Of a DNA stretch of 38,115 bases, positions 1 to 7,769 are shown one piece after another. The stretch spans positions 1 to 38,115 of the forward strand of contig JALTZZ010000126.1 of assembly GCA_027051165.1 (NCBI GenBank), read 5' to 3'. The DNA is from an archaeon. Its GTDB lineage: Archaea; Hydrothermarchaeota; Hydrothermarchaeia; JALTZZ01. Each line of letters begins with the position of its first letter. Positions within the stretch are counted from its first letter, which is position 1. The notes beneath the pieces are model-generated. The model saw only the letters and a program-made list of their open reading frames with translations. It ran no database searches and was not told the origin of the DNA. Position numbers and translations under genes: made by a program.

Positions 1-535
1 ACTTTATGGTGCATGATGCTTTTCCAGTAGTTTTCTTGGGAGCAGAAGCCTTTATCAGCTATTATTCTGTCTCCTTTCTCAGAACTCTTCTTCTCTTAAG
101 GTTTTTAACGATTTCTAAGAAAAGTTTAGAATCGTTTGGCGAGCCTTCGTATAGATAAATCCCTATGGGCTTTAAAGAATAATACTCCACGACTAAAGCT
201 AATTTATAGCCTTTATAGAACTCTTTACCTACAGTATAGCCCCATTTATATTTTTTGCTCTCTGAACAGATTTAGGTCCAGCTTTATATCGGTAGTATCG
301 AGGAGCTTTATCGAGTTCCTCTTAATAAACCTGCTTATAACTGATAGAACGAACTTTATGAACTGATCTCCGCTAAATTTGCTGAGGAAGCTGTATATCT
401 CTTCCGCAGATGGAATCTCTGCAGCTCTAACGACTCTTCTAAGCTCTTCATTCCCTTTTAAGCTCCTCTATCTGTTACGCTTCTCTCAAAGGATATCGCT
501 GGGTGTCCTAGATCAGGGATTAGAGGGTTTTTCAT
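1..535 (-). pseudogene. Degraded DDE transposase, C-terminus beyond the window edge
   Basis: Read on the minus strand from an ATG at 533-535, the segment gives transposase-like peptides only if the frame changes at least three times. Frame one gives a short N-terminus that stops near 460. Frame two, about 460-258, contains LLDTTDIKLDLNLF, with the first catalytic Asp in DTTD. Frame three, about 260-90, contains KKYKWGYTVGKEFYKGYKLA and EGSPNDSKLF. Frame four, about 80-1, contains RIIADKGF, with the second catalytic Asp. This order matches the DDE (RNase H fold) transposases of archaeal IS elements of the IS4/IS5 sort; I cannot name the family. The final Glu region would lie left of base 1. 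A TATA box (ctatataaat read in reverse, about 573-582) and a GGTGAT ribosome site survive upstream of the start. With this many frameshifts the element is dead. Confidence 0.75.
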
Positions 536-683
536 GCCTATCACCGGAGAAAGGGTTAATACCCCTTCCCCTATATAAATCTTTCTGCGTTTCGTCTGGG
601 AAATTTTGCCTTGTTTCTAATGCAAACGTCCTTTTATAAGAATTAATAGTTTATCTCCAAAAATTTGTTTTTATAGAAAAACT

Positions 684-719
684 AACCTCCTTGCATCACT
701 CATCCCGCAAGGGGGTTAA
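684..719 (+). repeat. Hairpin element, copy A of a dispersed pair
   Basis: A 12-bp stem is formed by 684-695 (taacctccttgc) and 708-719 (gcaagggggtta) around a 12-base loop, atcactcatccc. The only non-Watson-Crick pair is a T-G wobble (689 with 714). A second copy in opposite orientation lies at 22352-22383 with a nearly identical loop (one change) and a stem that keeps pairing. It lies 43 bases past the ubiD stop and upstream of the dead transposase. It may be an IS end, a small non-autonomous element or a structured RNA; the sequence alone does not decide. Confidence 0.6.
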
Positions 720-761
720 AAAAATTTCTACTTAAGATTTGACAACCATGATTTCAATGAT

Positions 762-2204
762 TTAAGCAAAATACTCTTCCCACTTCTTATCAACAAGCTT
801 CTTTATATCTTCGCTTGCCTCAACCTCCTCTGGAAATTCCCTTTCAAAGCCTTCTTCTTTTGTTTTTATTGTTGCATCTATTCCTATCTTAGATCCAAGA
901 TTTAGGAGCTGGCTTGCATGATCGAGATTATCTGTTGGTGTATTTGGAATTATTATTATATCTCTCGCTGGATCAACCCTTGTTGAGACTGCCCAGAGAA
1001 CCTCACTTAGGTTTTGCACATCCACTGTGTGATCCACGACAACGATAGCTTTTGTTAAGCTCATAATACCCAATCCCCAGAGTGAGAACATGACCTTCTT
1101 AGCATGACCCGGATACCTCTTCTTTATAGAAACTATAATTAAATTATGGAAAACACTTTCAATTGGTATGTTTATGTCAACTATTTCCGGTATTTGCATT
1201 TTTATTATAGGTAGGAATAGCCTCTCTATAATCTTGCCTATATAGGCATCTTCCATAGGAGGCTTGCCAGTTACACTTGCAACGTATATAGGCTTTTCTC
1301 TCTGTGTTATGCACTTTATCTTGAAAACAGGATAAGGCTCAACATGGCTATAATAACCGGTGTGATCTCCGAAAGGTCCTTCTAATGTCTTTTCTTCATC
1401 AACATATCCTTCTAAAACTATCTCGGCATTTGCTGGAACTTCTAAATCTATGGTCTCACATCTAACAAGCTTCACTGGCTCTTTTCTTAAAAAGCCAGCA
1501 AAAGAAAGCTCGTCAAAGCCCTCTGGCAGTGGAAGTATTGCACTGAGCATTGTTATGGGATCGCTACCTATAACAACGGCTACCTCAAGCTCTCTTCCAA
1601 GCTCAAGAGCTTTTTTATAGTGCAATGCACCGTGCTTATGTATCTGCCAGTGCATACACGTTTTATTTTTATCTAAAACCTGCATTCTATACATACCGAC
1701 ATTTCTCTCTTCTGTTTCAGGATCTTTTGTTATAACCATTGGGAAGGTTATAAATCTTCCAGCATCCTTTGGCCAGAGCTTCAGAATAGGGTATCTACCT
1801 AAATCAACCTCATCCCCTTCATACACAATTTCCTTGCACACTCCTCTTTTTACAATTTTGGGGATAAAATCTCTAAGTTTTTTTAATTTTGATAAAGATT
1901 TTATTTTCTCTATAAAAGAAACAGGTAAATCTGGTTTTATAATTTCTAAAAGCTCATTTCCCAAATCTTCAAAATTTTCAACACCAAATGCAATTTTTAA
2001 TCTTTCAAACGAGCCAAAAAGATTAACTGCTACTGGTATATCGTAGTTGTCAACGTTTTCGAAAAGAAATGCATAGTTGTATTCTTTACTTTTGCATGCC
2101 CTGTTTACAATTTCTGCAATTTCATAAACAGCACTAACTTTTGTCTTAACTCTCTTAAGAAGGTTTCTCCTTTCAAGTTCTTCGATATATTCTCTCAGTT
2201 CCAT
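762..2204 (-). CDS. UbiD-family prenylated-FMN decarboxylase
   Basis: This 480-aa protein belongs to the UbiD family of reversible, prFMN-dependent decarboxylases. Family landmarks are present: N168 and R173 in NVGMYRMQ, H191 in the HKHGALH segment and E232 (prFMN/metal site), then the EGPFGDHTGYY block at about 275-285, which carries the acidic catalytic residues of the UbiD branch. The length fits the family (about 450-500 aa). In archaea such proteins act in menaquinone synthesis, in aromatic acid metabolism, or as anhydromevalonate phosphate decarboxylase of the archaeal mevalonate pathway. The HMG-CoA synthase cluster 8 kb away makes the last role worth considering, but the substrate cannot be read from the sequence. 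No UbiX (prFMN synthase) is seen in the window. The gene stands alone, with 320 bases to trm5 upstream. The start ATG has no clear ribosome binding site. Confidence 0.9.
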   Translation of the reverse strand: MELREYIEELERRNLLKRVKTKVSAVYEIAEIVNRACKSKEYNYAFLFENVDNYDIPVAVNLFGSFERLKIAFGVENFEDLGNELLEIIKPDLPVSFIEKIKSLSKLKKLRDFIPKIVKRGVCKEIVYEGDEVDLGRYPILKLWPKDAGRFITFPMVITKDPETEERNVGMYRMQVLDKNKTCMHWQIHKHGALHYKKALELGRELEVAVVIGSDPITMLSAILPLPEGFDELSFAGFLRKEPVKLVRCETIDLEVPANAEIVLEGYVDEEKTLEGPFGDHTGYYSHVEPYPVFKIKCITQREKPIYVASVTGKPPMEDAYIGKIIERLFLPIIKMQIPEIVDINIPIESVFHNLIIVSIKKRYPGHAKKVMFSLWGLGIMSLTKAIVVVDHTVDVQNLSEVLWAVSTRVDPARDIIIIPNTPTDNLDHASQLLNLGSKIGIDATIKTKEEGFEREFPEEVEASEDIKKLVDKKWEEYFA

Positions 2205-2524
2205 GAAGAAATAATATCCAATAAATCACTGATAAACTTATTGATAAGAAATCTGTTGTGAATGCATAAGATTTTCCTGTCCCTCTATAAAAAAGTTGAG
2301 CATATATAGGTTCGTTGAAGAATCGTAGTTATGGCATAATTATGCTTATAAAATAATATTTTTCTTACTTTCCTTTAAAGGCTTTAAGTTGTTTAAAAAT
2401 CATGATAATCGTAATTTCTCAGCAAATTTGGCATGTATTCTTAATTTTTTAAGAGAATGCTTGTTGCTCGGCTCCTTTATAAGCATGAAAATCTATCTGA
2501 TCGTAGCCTACATTCCGCATAGGG
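2205..2524. other. Intergenic region between trm5 and ubiD
   Basis: I see no convincing gene here. On the minus strand it holds several TATA-like boxes: TTATAAAG at about 2476-2483, TTTTATAAG near 2346-2355 and CTATATATG near 2309-2319. The first would start transcription at about 2454, right at a small hairpin (TCTTAA/TTAAGA, 2437-2456), giving a leader of about 250 nt ahead of ubiD. Any of these boxes could serve ubiD. No tRNA or C/D-box pattern was found. Confidence 0.4.
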
Positions 2525-2528
2525 CTAC
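2503..2528 (-). terminator. Hairpin overlapping the trm5 stop codon
   Basis: GTAGCC (2523-2528 on the minus strand) pairs with GGCTAC (2503-2508), a 6-bp stem with a 14-base loop that spans the trm5 stop. Only a short T-run follows (GATTTTC), so termination is uncertain; it could equally be an RNA processing or stability element at the end of the LSm-purF-trm5 transcript. Confidence 0.3.
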
Positions 2529-3502
2529 ATCTTTTCAACAAACAAATCAAAAACGTAAATGTATTTCCTTGGTGCGTATTCCTTTACTTTTCTTTTATTT
2601 AAAATTTTTATTTCATCTTTTTCTCTTAATTTTCTTAGGATATCTTCAATATTCTCATAGATTGTATAAAAATGAATGAAACCTGCTTTATTGATATATT
2701 CTATCGCTTTCTCTAAATATAAATGGGATTCTTTTGGAAGATTCATTATAACTCTATCCGCACCTTTTATATTAACTCTCGAGCAGTCCGCCAGTATAGG
2801 AACAACCTTATTTTCAACCTTATTTAATTCAATGTTCTGCCTTAAGTAGTAAACTGCCCACGGATTTATATCTATGGCATATATCTTTACATCTCTATTT
2901 TTTGCAATTAGAATTGAAAATGGACCAACTCCTGAAAACATGTCAACTATAAGCTCTCCATCTTTAACCATATCAAGTATCCTTTTTCTTTCAAATGAGA
3001 GCCTTGGAGAGAAGTATACCTTTTTTACATCAAGCTTCAGCAAAATTCCATGCTCCTTATGAATAGTTTCGCTCTCGTTTTTCCCGAATAGAAACTCAAG
3101 CTTCCTTATCCTTGTTCTTCCGTAAACTTCACTTGCTTTTCTGTAGACTGCTTTAAGTTTATGAAAGGTCAGCAGAGCCTCTGCAATTTCATGCTTGTAA
3201 TCTAAGCTTTCTTCCGGTATTTCAACAATGGCTATATTACCAATTATATCAAAGCTGAATTTTAATTTTTTTCCAGTAAGCTCGTATACAAGTTCATACA
3301 AATTTTTTCTTTCCAAAGGTTCAAAATCTTCTTCAACGATTTCACCAAGGCTTTTTAGGACTTCACATTTTTCACAACTTATTGGAAAAATAACATAATC
3401 ACGATCTCTTTTAACCTTCCTTTTATTGTCCAAAATTTTATTTTTTATCAGGATTTTTTTAACTTTTTCTGCGTCTCTTTTTTTAACTCTTAATCCTTTC
3501 AT
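2525..3502 (-). CDS. trm5: tRNA (guanine-37-N1)-methyltransferase Trm5
   Basis: This enzyme uses SAM to methylate G37 next to the anticodon, which prevents frameshifting. The protein is 325 aa. An N-terminal basic D1-like segment (about 1-60) is followed by a Rossmann methyltransferase domain with SPRLSFER (165-172), the SAM loop DMFSGVGPF (187-195), D211 in DINPW, and the catalytic NLPKES (254-259). The NLP motif and the SPR.SFER block are typical of archaeal Trm5. Length fits the Trm5b class. The start lies 20 bases inside the 3' end of purF, implying translational coupling and membership of the LSm-L37e-purF operon. The assignment is secure. Confidence 0.93.
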   Translation of the reverse strand: MKGLRVKKRDAEKVKKILIKNKILDNKRKVKRDRDYVIFPISCEKCEVLKSLGEIVEEDFEPLERKNLYELVYELTGKKLKFSFDIIGNIAIVEIPEESLDYKHEIAEALLTFHKLKAVYRKASEVYGRTRIRKLEFLFGKNESETIHKEHGILLKLDVKKVYFSPRLSFERKRILDMVKDGELIVDMFSGVGPFSILIAKNRDVKIYAIDINPWAVYYLRQNIELNKVENKVVPILADCSRVNIKGADRVIMNLPKESHLYLEKAIEYINKAGFIHFYTIYENIEDILRKLREKDEIKILNKRKVKEYAPRKYIYVFDLFVEKM

Positions 3503-4877
3503 AGTATATTTTCAGTGGAACTTGCTCGGTCTTTGGCATTTTTACGGGATACTCCCCAGTTAAGCATCCTAAGCACAGTTTTTCTCTTTCAATCCCTATA
3601 GCCTTTATTAAATCGTCTATATCGAGGTATCTTAAGCTGTCGGCTCCTATCTCTCTCCTTATTTCCTCTATGCTTCTGTTGCCTGCTATAAGCTCTTCTC
3701 TCGTTGGCATGTCTATGCCGAGCATGCACGGGTAGCGTATAGGCGGGCAACCTACACGCATGTGCACCTCTTTTGCACCAGCGTTCTTGAGAAGCTTTAT
3801 TATCCTCCTCGACGTGGTGCCCCTAACTATGCTGTCGTCGAAGAGTATTACACGCTTGTTCTTTACGTTTGTCTCCACCGGGTTGAGCTTCAGTCTAACC
3901 GCAAGCTCCCTCATGTTCTGCTCCGGCAGTATAAACGTTCTTCCTATATATCTGTTTCTTATGAGACTCTCAACATAGGGCATGTTTTTTTCCATAGAGT
4001 AGCCTATTGCAAAAGGTATTGCAGAGTCTGGAATTGGAGAAACGATGTCTGCCTCGATATCATCTTTCCTTGCCATAAGTCTGCCTATCTTCTCCCTAAC
4101 CTTATAAACTGGTGTTCCGTTTATCACGGAATCTGGTCTTGCAAAATAAACGTATTCGAACATGCAGTATGCAGTCCTTATGGATGGATAGCGATAGCTT
4201 TCGATTTCTCCATCCCTTATAACAATAATTTCACCCGGTTTAACATCTCTAACGAACTTTGCGTTTAGAACATCGAAAGCTACGGTTTCTGATGCAATGA
4301 CCTTTATTCCATCACCAACCCCTATTGATAGGGGTCTCACGCCTAAAGGATCTCTAACTCCTATAAGTTCGTTTTGCGTTAAAATTACAAGAGAATAAGA
4401 ACCTATAAGCTTTCTCATTACCTCTTTAATAGCATAAACTATATCGCCATATTTTACGAATTCCCTAACGATTAAATGAGCGATTATCTCGCTATCGGTT
4501 GTTGAAACGAAGGCTTGTCCGCTTGCCTCAAGCTTTTTTCTCAGCTCTATAACGTTGACGATGTTGCCGTTGTGTGCAATCGCAAGGTTTACCTTTGAGT
4601 GGCTCACAACAAAGGGCTGGGCATTTTCTATTTTTGAGAGCCCCATAGTGGAGTATCTAACGTGTCCTATACCAACGTTACCGCTAAGCTTTTTTATCTT
4701 CTCTGCGCTAAATACCTCGGTAACAAGACCCATTCCTTTTTCTACCTTAAAATCTTTAGAATTACGAGTAACAATGCCACATGACTCCTGACCCCTATGC
4801 TGAAGTGCTAAAAGGGCATAGAAGAGGAGATTTGCTATGTTCCTTTTTTTGCTATATATACCTACAATACCACACAT
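3483..4877 (-). CDS. purF: Amidophosphoribosyltransferase (glutamine PRPP amidotransferase)
   Basis: PurF catalyses the first committed step of purine synthesis, PRPP + glutamine to phosphoribosylamine. The 464-aa protein starts MCGIVG, so Cys2 becomes the N-terminal nucleophile after Met removal, with no propeptide. The N-terminal Ntn glutaminase carries HRGQES (27-32) and HNGN (102-105). The C-terminal phosphoribosyltransferase domain has the PRPP loop VILFDDSIVRGTT (343-355). C238, C384, C435 and C438 (the last two in CLGC) sit where Bacillus-type PurF binds a [4Fe-4S] cluster, so an iron-sulfur form is likely. It lies 2 bases after L37e and overlaps trm5 by 20. This LSm-L37e-purF order is widespread in archaea. 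purD and purQ lie in a separate operon at 15.5-18.5 kb. Confidence 0.97.
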   Translation of the reverse strand: MCGIVGIYSKKRNIANLLFYALLALQHRGQESCGIVTRNSKDFKVEKGMGLVTEVFSAEKIKKLSGNVGIGHVRYSTMGLSKIENAQPFVVSHSKVNLAIAHNGNIVNVIELRKKLEASGQAFVSTTDSEIIAHLIVREFVKYGDIVYAIKEVMRKLIGSYSLVILTQNELIGVRDPLGVRPLSIGVGDGIKVIASETVAFDVLNAKFVRDVKPGEIIVIRDGEIESYRYPSIRTAYCMFEYVYFARPDSVINGTPVYKVREKIGRLMARKDDIEADIVSPIPDSAIPFAIGYSMEKNMPYVESLIRNRYIGRTFILPEQNMRELAVRLKLNPVETNVKNKRVILFDDSIVRGTTSRRIIKLLKNAGAKEVHMRVGCPPIRYPCMLGIDMPTREELIAGNRSIEEIRREIGADSLRYLDIDDLIKAIGIEREKLCLGCLTGEYPVKMPKTEQVPLKIYYERIKS

Positions 4878-4879
4878 TT

Positions 4880-5065
4880 TTATTTAATTCTTATTCTATT
4901 TACTTTTTTATTTTGCCAAGAATATCTTCTTATTCTTTTCGTCCTGCCAAATCCGCATGCAGCACACACTTTTTTCTTCACATGGAAAGAATTCCTTCCA
5001 CAACGCCTGCATCTGACATGAAGCCTTTTATTCCTCTTACCAAATGACGGCGTTCCCTTACTCAT
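4880..5065 (-). CDS. rpl37e: Large ribosomal subunit protein eL37 (L37e)
   Basis: This 61-aa, very basic protein of the archaeal/eukaryotic large ribosomal subunit begins [14 protein letters not shown] and carries a zinc ribbon formed by CRRC (19-22) and CAAC (34-37). Length and composition match archaeal L37e closely. It lies 13 bases after the LSm gene and 2 bases before purF, in one operon with them, and is preceded by a ggtg-type ribosome site. Confidence 0.97.
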   Translation of the reverse strand: MSKGTPSFGKRNKRLHVRCRRCGRNSFHVKKKVCAACGFGRTKRIRRYSWQNKKVNRIRIK

Positions 5066-5078
5066 TCTCTACACCTCG

Positions 5079-5297
5079 CTACGGAGATATATAAACTATA
5101 TTATCCCCTCTTATAACTATAAGCCCAAGCTTCCTAACTGGTGAGCCATCTTTAAGCTCCTCAGCATTTTGCAGAACCAAGTTGAGATGAATGTCATAGC
5201 CCTTAAGTATTCCTCTATACTCCTTGCCGTCCTTTAAACCCACAATTACTTGGGACTCTAAGGACCTATGCACAACATCTAAGGGTTTCATAGCCAT
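5079..5297 (-). CDS. Sm-like archaeal protein (LSm, SmAP1 type)
   Basis: This 72-aa protein has the Sm fold: Sm1 motif around VIVGLKDGKEYRGILKGYD with the following HLNLVLQNAEE, and Sm2 motif GLIVIRGDNIVYIS at the C-terminus. Archaeal LSm proteins form heptameric rings that bind U-rich RNA. I place the start at the ATG giving MAMKPLDVV, 5-6 bases after a GGTGGT ribosome site. A TTG four codons upstream (5309) would sit before that site and is less likely. It is the first gene of the LSm-L37e-purF-trm5 operon. Confidence 0.95.
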   Translation of the reverse strand: MAMKPLDVVHRSLESQVIVGLKDGKEYRGILKGYDIHLNLVLQNAEELKDGSPVRKLGLIVIRGDNIVYISP

Positions 5298-5423
5298 TAT
5301 TACCACCAACCAAAATTTTTCAAAGGTAGGAATTATGTTAACGATGGAAAAGAGGTTGTTATGGTTTTCAATTTTTGCATCATTTGAATTTCTTACAATA
5401 AAAAAAGGAAGATTAATACCAGA

Positions 5424-6356
5424 TTAAAAGTTTTTCTTTTTATAAACTTCTTCTTCAAAATAAAGTTCAGTAAAGTATCCGTTTTTTCTAAGTATAGCAT
5501 CAGCTTCTTTAAGCGATTTAGTTTCTTTTATAAGGTTTGCTGTTCTGCTGTGCTTGAACACAACTTCTGGATCAAAATAGAAGGTAATCATTGAGCATGG
5601 TGTAAGTCTGACATCTCTTGTGTTGCTTCTTATTTTAAAATTACCAATTTCTCCTTTAAAAGCGGAAACAACAAGTTTGCTTGCTTCTGTTGCACTCTCT
5701 TCGACGAGCTTTTCCATAATTTCGAAATCCTTCCTTCCTATACCTCTTGCTCCAAGATAACCATTTTCCCTTGTTATTTCAGCTATATTTCTATTAAGTT
5801 CCTCTAACGTTAGTTCTCCGTCACTTCCATATCCTATTACTCCAAGGACGGTGTCTACATTTTCTTTAGCCCTCTTGAGTATATAGAGCATTATGGAATC
5901 CGCTAATGGGCTTTTAATTCCCTTTTCATGTCCAAAAGCTAAGCTGTCTCCACCAACGTCTACTCCCACTATCAAGTCAAATCCAAGCCTCTTAACGCAG
6001 TCTATGAAGTCGCTATATGCATCTGCACCCTTGTTTATATCAAAAAGAAGAACCTTCTTTTTTAAATGCTTCGCAACAATGCTCTCTGTGAATATTGTTC
6101 CGTATTCTGTTCTCGTTTTTTCATCAGCTAAGGCACAGCTCTCATTTATTACCTCAGCGTTTACTATTTCATCAATTCTCCTTGGCCCGGGCTTTGGATC
6201 AACAACCTTACGCTCCCACGTCAAACCACCAAGCACTACATCTAATCCTAAAAATTCGAGTAAGTTTGCGGTTGGAATGCATCCTATAACATCTCCTCCA
6301 CCGCCAATTCCTATTACAAGGGCTTTTTTATGCTTTGCAAAGAACTCTTCTATCAT
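5424..6356 (-). CDS. DUF1152 family protein
   Basis: This 310-aa protein of unknown function has a glycine-rich nucleotide-loop-like motif near its start (GIGGGGDVIG, 16-25), a second glycine-rich stretch GVDVGGDSLAFG near 125-140, and conserved GYGSDGEL near 180. These fit the DUF1152 family, common in archaea and scattered in bacteria. There is no signal peptide or membrane segment, so it should be cytosolic. It is divergent from coaD with only 37 bases between the two starts, so they share a promoter region, a hint of a role linked to CoA or nucleotide metabolism. Catalytic function is not known to me. Confidence 0.8.
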   Translation of the reverse strand: MIEEFFAKHKKALVIGIGGGGDVIGCIPTANLLEFLGLDVVLGGLTWERKVVDPKPGPRRIDEIVNAEVINESCALADEKTRTEYGTIFTESIVAKHLKKKVLLFDINKGADAYSDFIDCVKRLGFDLIVGVDVGGDSLAFGHEKGIKSPLADSIMLYILKRAKENVDTVLGVIGYGSDGELTLEELNRNIAEITRENGYLGARGIGRKDFEIMEKLVEESATEASKLVVSAFKGEIGNFKIRSNTRDVRLTPCSMITFYFDPEVVFKHSRTANLIKETKSLKEADAILRKNGYFTELYFEEEVYKKKNF

Positions 6357-6393
6357 ACGAAAGCTTATAATGCTTTTTAACTTAGATAAAATT
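6357..6393. promoter_or_regulatory. Compact divergent promoter, DUF1152 / coaD
   Basis: Only 37 bases separate the two start codons. TTATAATG (6365-6372) is centred 26 bases before the coaD ATG, so the coaD mRNA is probably leaderless. On the other strand an AATTTTATC box (about 6384-6392) stands the same distance before the DUF1152 ATG. The two core promoters are interleaved, so one should exclude the other when occupied. Confidence 0.55.
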
Positions 6394-6861
6394 ATGCGAG
6401 TAGCTGTAGCTGGAACATTTTCAATACTTCACAGAGGGCACAGAGTTCTTTTGGAGAAAGCTTTCGAAATTGGTAAAGAAATTGTTGTCGGCTTAACATC
6501 GGATGAAATGGTTAAGCATAAAAAAGCAGAGCCTTTTGAAATAAGAAAAAAGAATCTAAAGAATTATCTCGATATTTTAATGAAAAAATATGGAAAAAAA
6601 TATAAAATAATTAAAATAGATGATCCATACAGCGTTGCTGCGGAAGATGCTGAGCTTGATGCAATCGTAGTTTCTGAAGAAACAAAATTCAGAGCAGAGG
6701 AAATAAATAAAATAAGGATTAAAAGAGGGTTAAAACCATTAAAGATATTTGTTGTTAAGCTTGTGCTTGCAGAAGACGGAAAAAAGATATCTTCCACAAG
6801 GATAAAGATGGGAGAGATAGATTCTGAAGGAAGGATTCTTAAGAAAGATAAGTTTAAATAA
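6394..6861 (+). CDS. coaD: Phosphopantetheine adenylyltransferase, archaeal type
   Basis: The enzyme transfers AMP from ATP to 4'-phosphopantetheine to make dephospho-CoA. The 155-aa protein is a nucleotidyltransferase of the HxGH superfamily: GTFSILHRGH (7-16) holds the ATP-binding T/HxGH motif and ISSTRI near 134 is the second signature. Archaeal members lack close similarity to bacterial CoaD but have this length. The ATG at 6394 is chosen because it follows a TATA box by 26 bases and begins the Rossmann strand (MRVAVAGTF); the longer upstream reading frame only mirrors the divergent gene. hisB follows after 22 bases. Confidence 0.92.
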   Translation: MRVAVAGTFSILHRGHRVLLEKAFEIGKEIVVGLTSDEMVKHKKAEPFEIRKKNLKNYLDILMKKYGKKYKIIKIDDPYSVAAEDAELDAIVVSEETKFRAEEINKIRIKRGLKPLKIFVVKLVLAEDGKKISSTRIKMGEIDSEGRILKKDKFK

Positions 6862-6883
6862 TTTAAACTGGAAATTTTATTTC

Positions 6884-7453
6884 ATGAGGTTTGCGAAGGT
6901 TGAAAGAAGAACAAGAGAAACGCATATCGTTGTTGAGCTCAATATAGATGGAAGTGGAGATGGAGAAATTAGCACTGGAATTGGTTTTTTTGACCACATG
7001 CTTACCAGCTTAGCAAAGCACGGAAGATTTGATATAAAGATAAGAGCTTCTGGAGACAACGAGCATCATGTTGTAGAAGATGTTGCGATATGCCTTGCAA
7101 ATGCTTTCAAAAAAGCCCTTGGAAATATGACCGGCATAAGAAGGTTTGGCTATGCAGCCGTTCCAATGGATGACGTTCTCGTGCTTACAGCTGTTGATAT
7201 AAGCAATAGACCATATTTTAAATCAAATTTATCCTTTTGGAGGGAAAAAATTGAAGATATGAGCTCTGAAATGATACTGCACTTCTTAAAAACTTTTGCA
7301 AATGAAATGAAGATAAACCTTCATATAAGAGTTCTTGAAGATGGCAACGAGCATCATAAAGCTGAAGCTGTATTTAAATCTTTAGCTCTATCTCTTAGCA
7401 TGGCATGCAAAGTTGTTGGCGTAGATATTCCGAGCACAAAGGGAGTTCTTTAA
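6884..7453 (+). CDS. hisB: Imidazoleglycerol-phosphate dehydratase
   Basis: HisB removes water from imidazole glycerol phosphate in histidine synthesis, using manganese. The 189-aa monofunctional form shows both internal repeats of the fold: FFDHML (35-40) and HHVVED (61-66) in the first half, NEHHKAEAVFKS in the second, and the usual end PSTKGVL. The His pairs and Glu residues are the metal ligands. Length matches archaeal HisB, without the phosphatase domain found in enterobacteria. It is 22 bases downstream of coaD. A weak TATA-like stretch overlaps the coaD end, so it may be cotranscribed or have its own start. No other his gene is in the window. Confidence 0.96.
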   Translation: MRFAKVERRTRETHIVVELNIDGSGDGEISTGIGFFDHMLTSLAKHGRFDIKIRASGDNEHHVVEDVAICLANAFKKALGNMTGIRRFGYAAVPMDDVLVLTAVDISNRPYFKSNLSFWREKIEDMSSEMILHFLKTFANEMKINLHIRVLEDGNEHHKAEAVFKSLALSLSMACKVVGVDIPSTKGVL

Positions 7454-7522
7454 TGTAAATATAGTTGCAAATTTGAAATTTCATAAGCTGTTAATAATTG
7501 TTTACCAATTTGGAAAATTTTA

Positions 7523-7585
7523 AATTATAAGATATTGTAGTTTTATTTATAAGATATAATAGTAATATTTATAAGGTAGTGTTTT
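7523..7585 (+). repeat. Three tandem TATA-like direct repeats
   Basis: Three copies of an attTATAAGrTA-type unit start near 7524, 7546 and 7567, spaced 21-22 bases, i.e. about two helical turns, so they sit on the same face of the DNA. They read attataagatattgtag, tttataagatataatag and tttataaggtagtg. They lie about 55-115 bases ahead of the 43-aa ORF. They could be alternative core promoters or binding sites for a regulator or chromatin protein. Confidence 0.4.
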
Positions 7586-7637
7586 GATATGAGCAAACAT
7601 TAATAATCATATATCTCTCTGTCATAGGGGGATCTGT

Positions 7638-7769
7638 GTGAAAAAAGAGGTTAAAGAGCTTATAGATCTTTACGAAAAGTATATAAAAGAGGGTCTTAAC
7701 GAAAAAGAGTATAAAAGAATGACAGAGCTCGTTGAAAAGTTTTCAAAGATTAAAGAAGAAGATATTTAA
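7638..7769 (+). CDS. Small charged helical protein, 43 aa
   Basis: A GTG start behind a gggggat ribosome site opens a 43-residue frame that ends in TAA. The product is rich in Lys and Glu with leucines and isoleucines at heptad-like spacing (VKKEVKELIDLYEKYIKEGL then LVEKFSKI), so it should be one or two amphipathic helices. I do not recognise a family. Its stop overlaps the convergent DUF1614 stop by 4 bases. The three TATA-like repeats lie upstream. The ribosome site, the amino-acid pattern and the tight convergent packing argue for a real gene. Confidence 0.6.
   Translation: MKKEVKELIDLYEKYIKEGLNEKEYKRMTELVEKFSKIKEEDI

Noticed and set aside
3762-4268. 168-aa plus-strand frame inside purF
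   Set aside because: Antisense shadow of a well conserved purF; composition is not protein-like.
5298-5423. Short plus-strand frame (MLTMEKRLLWF...) and an ATGATG box in the gap before LSm
   Set aside because: No ribosome site, no partner D box for a C/D RNA, and the region is better explained as the LSm promoter.
5893-6393. Long upstream extension of the coaD frame
   Set aside because: It is antisense to the DUF1152 gene, has Ser/Pro/Phe-rich shadow composition, and the TATA box and family start place the true ATG at 6394.
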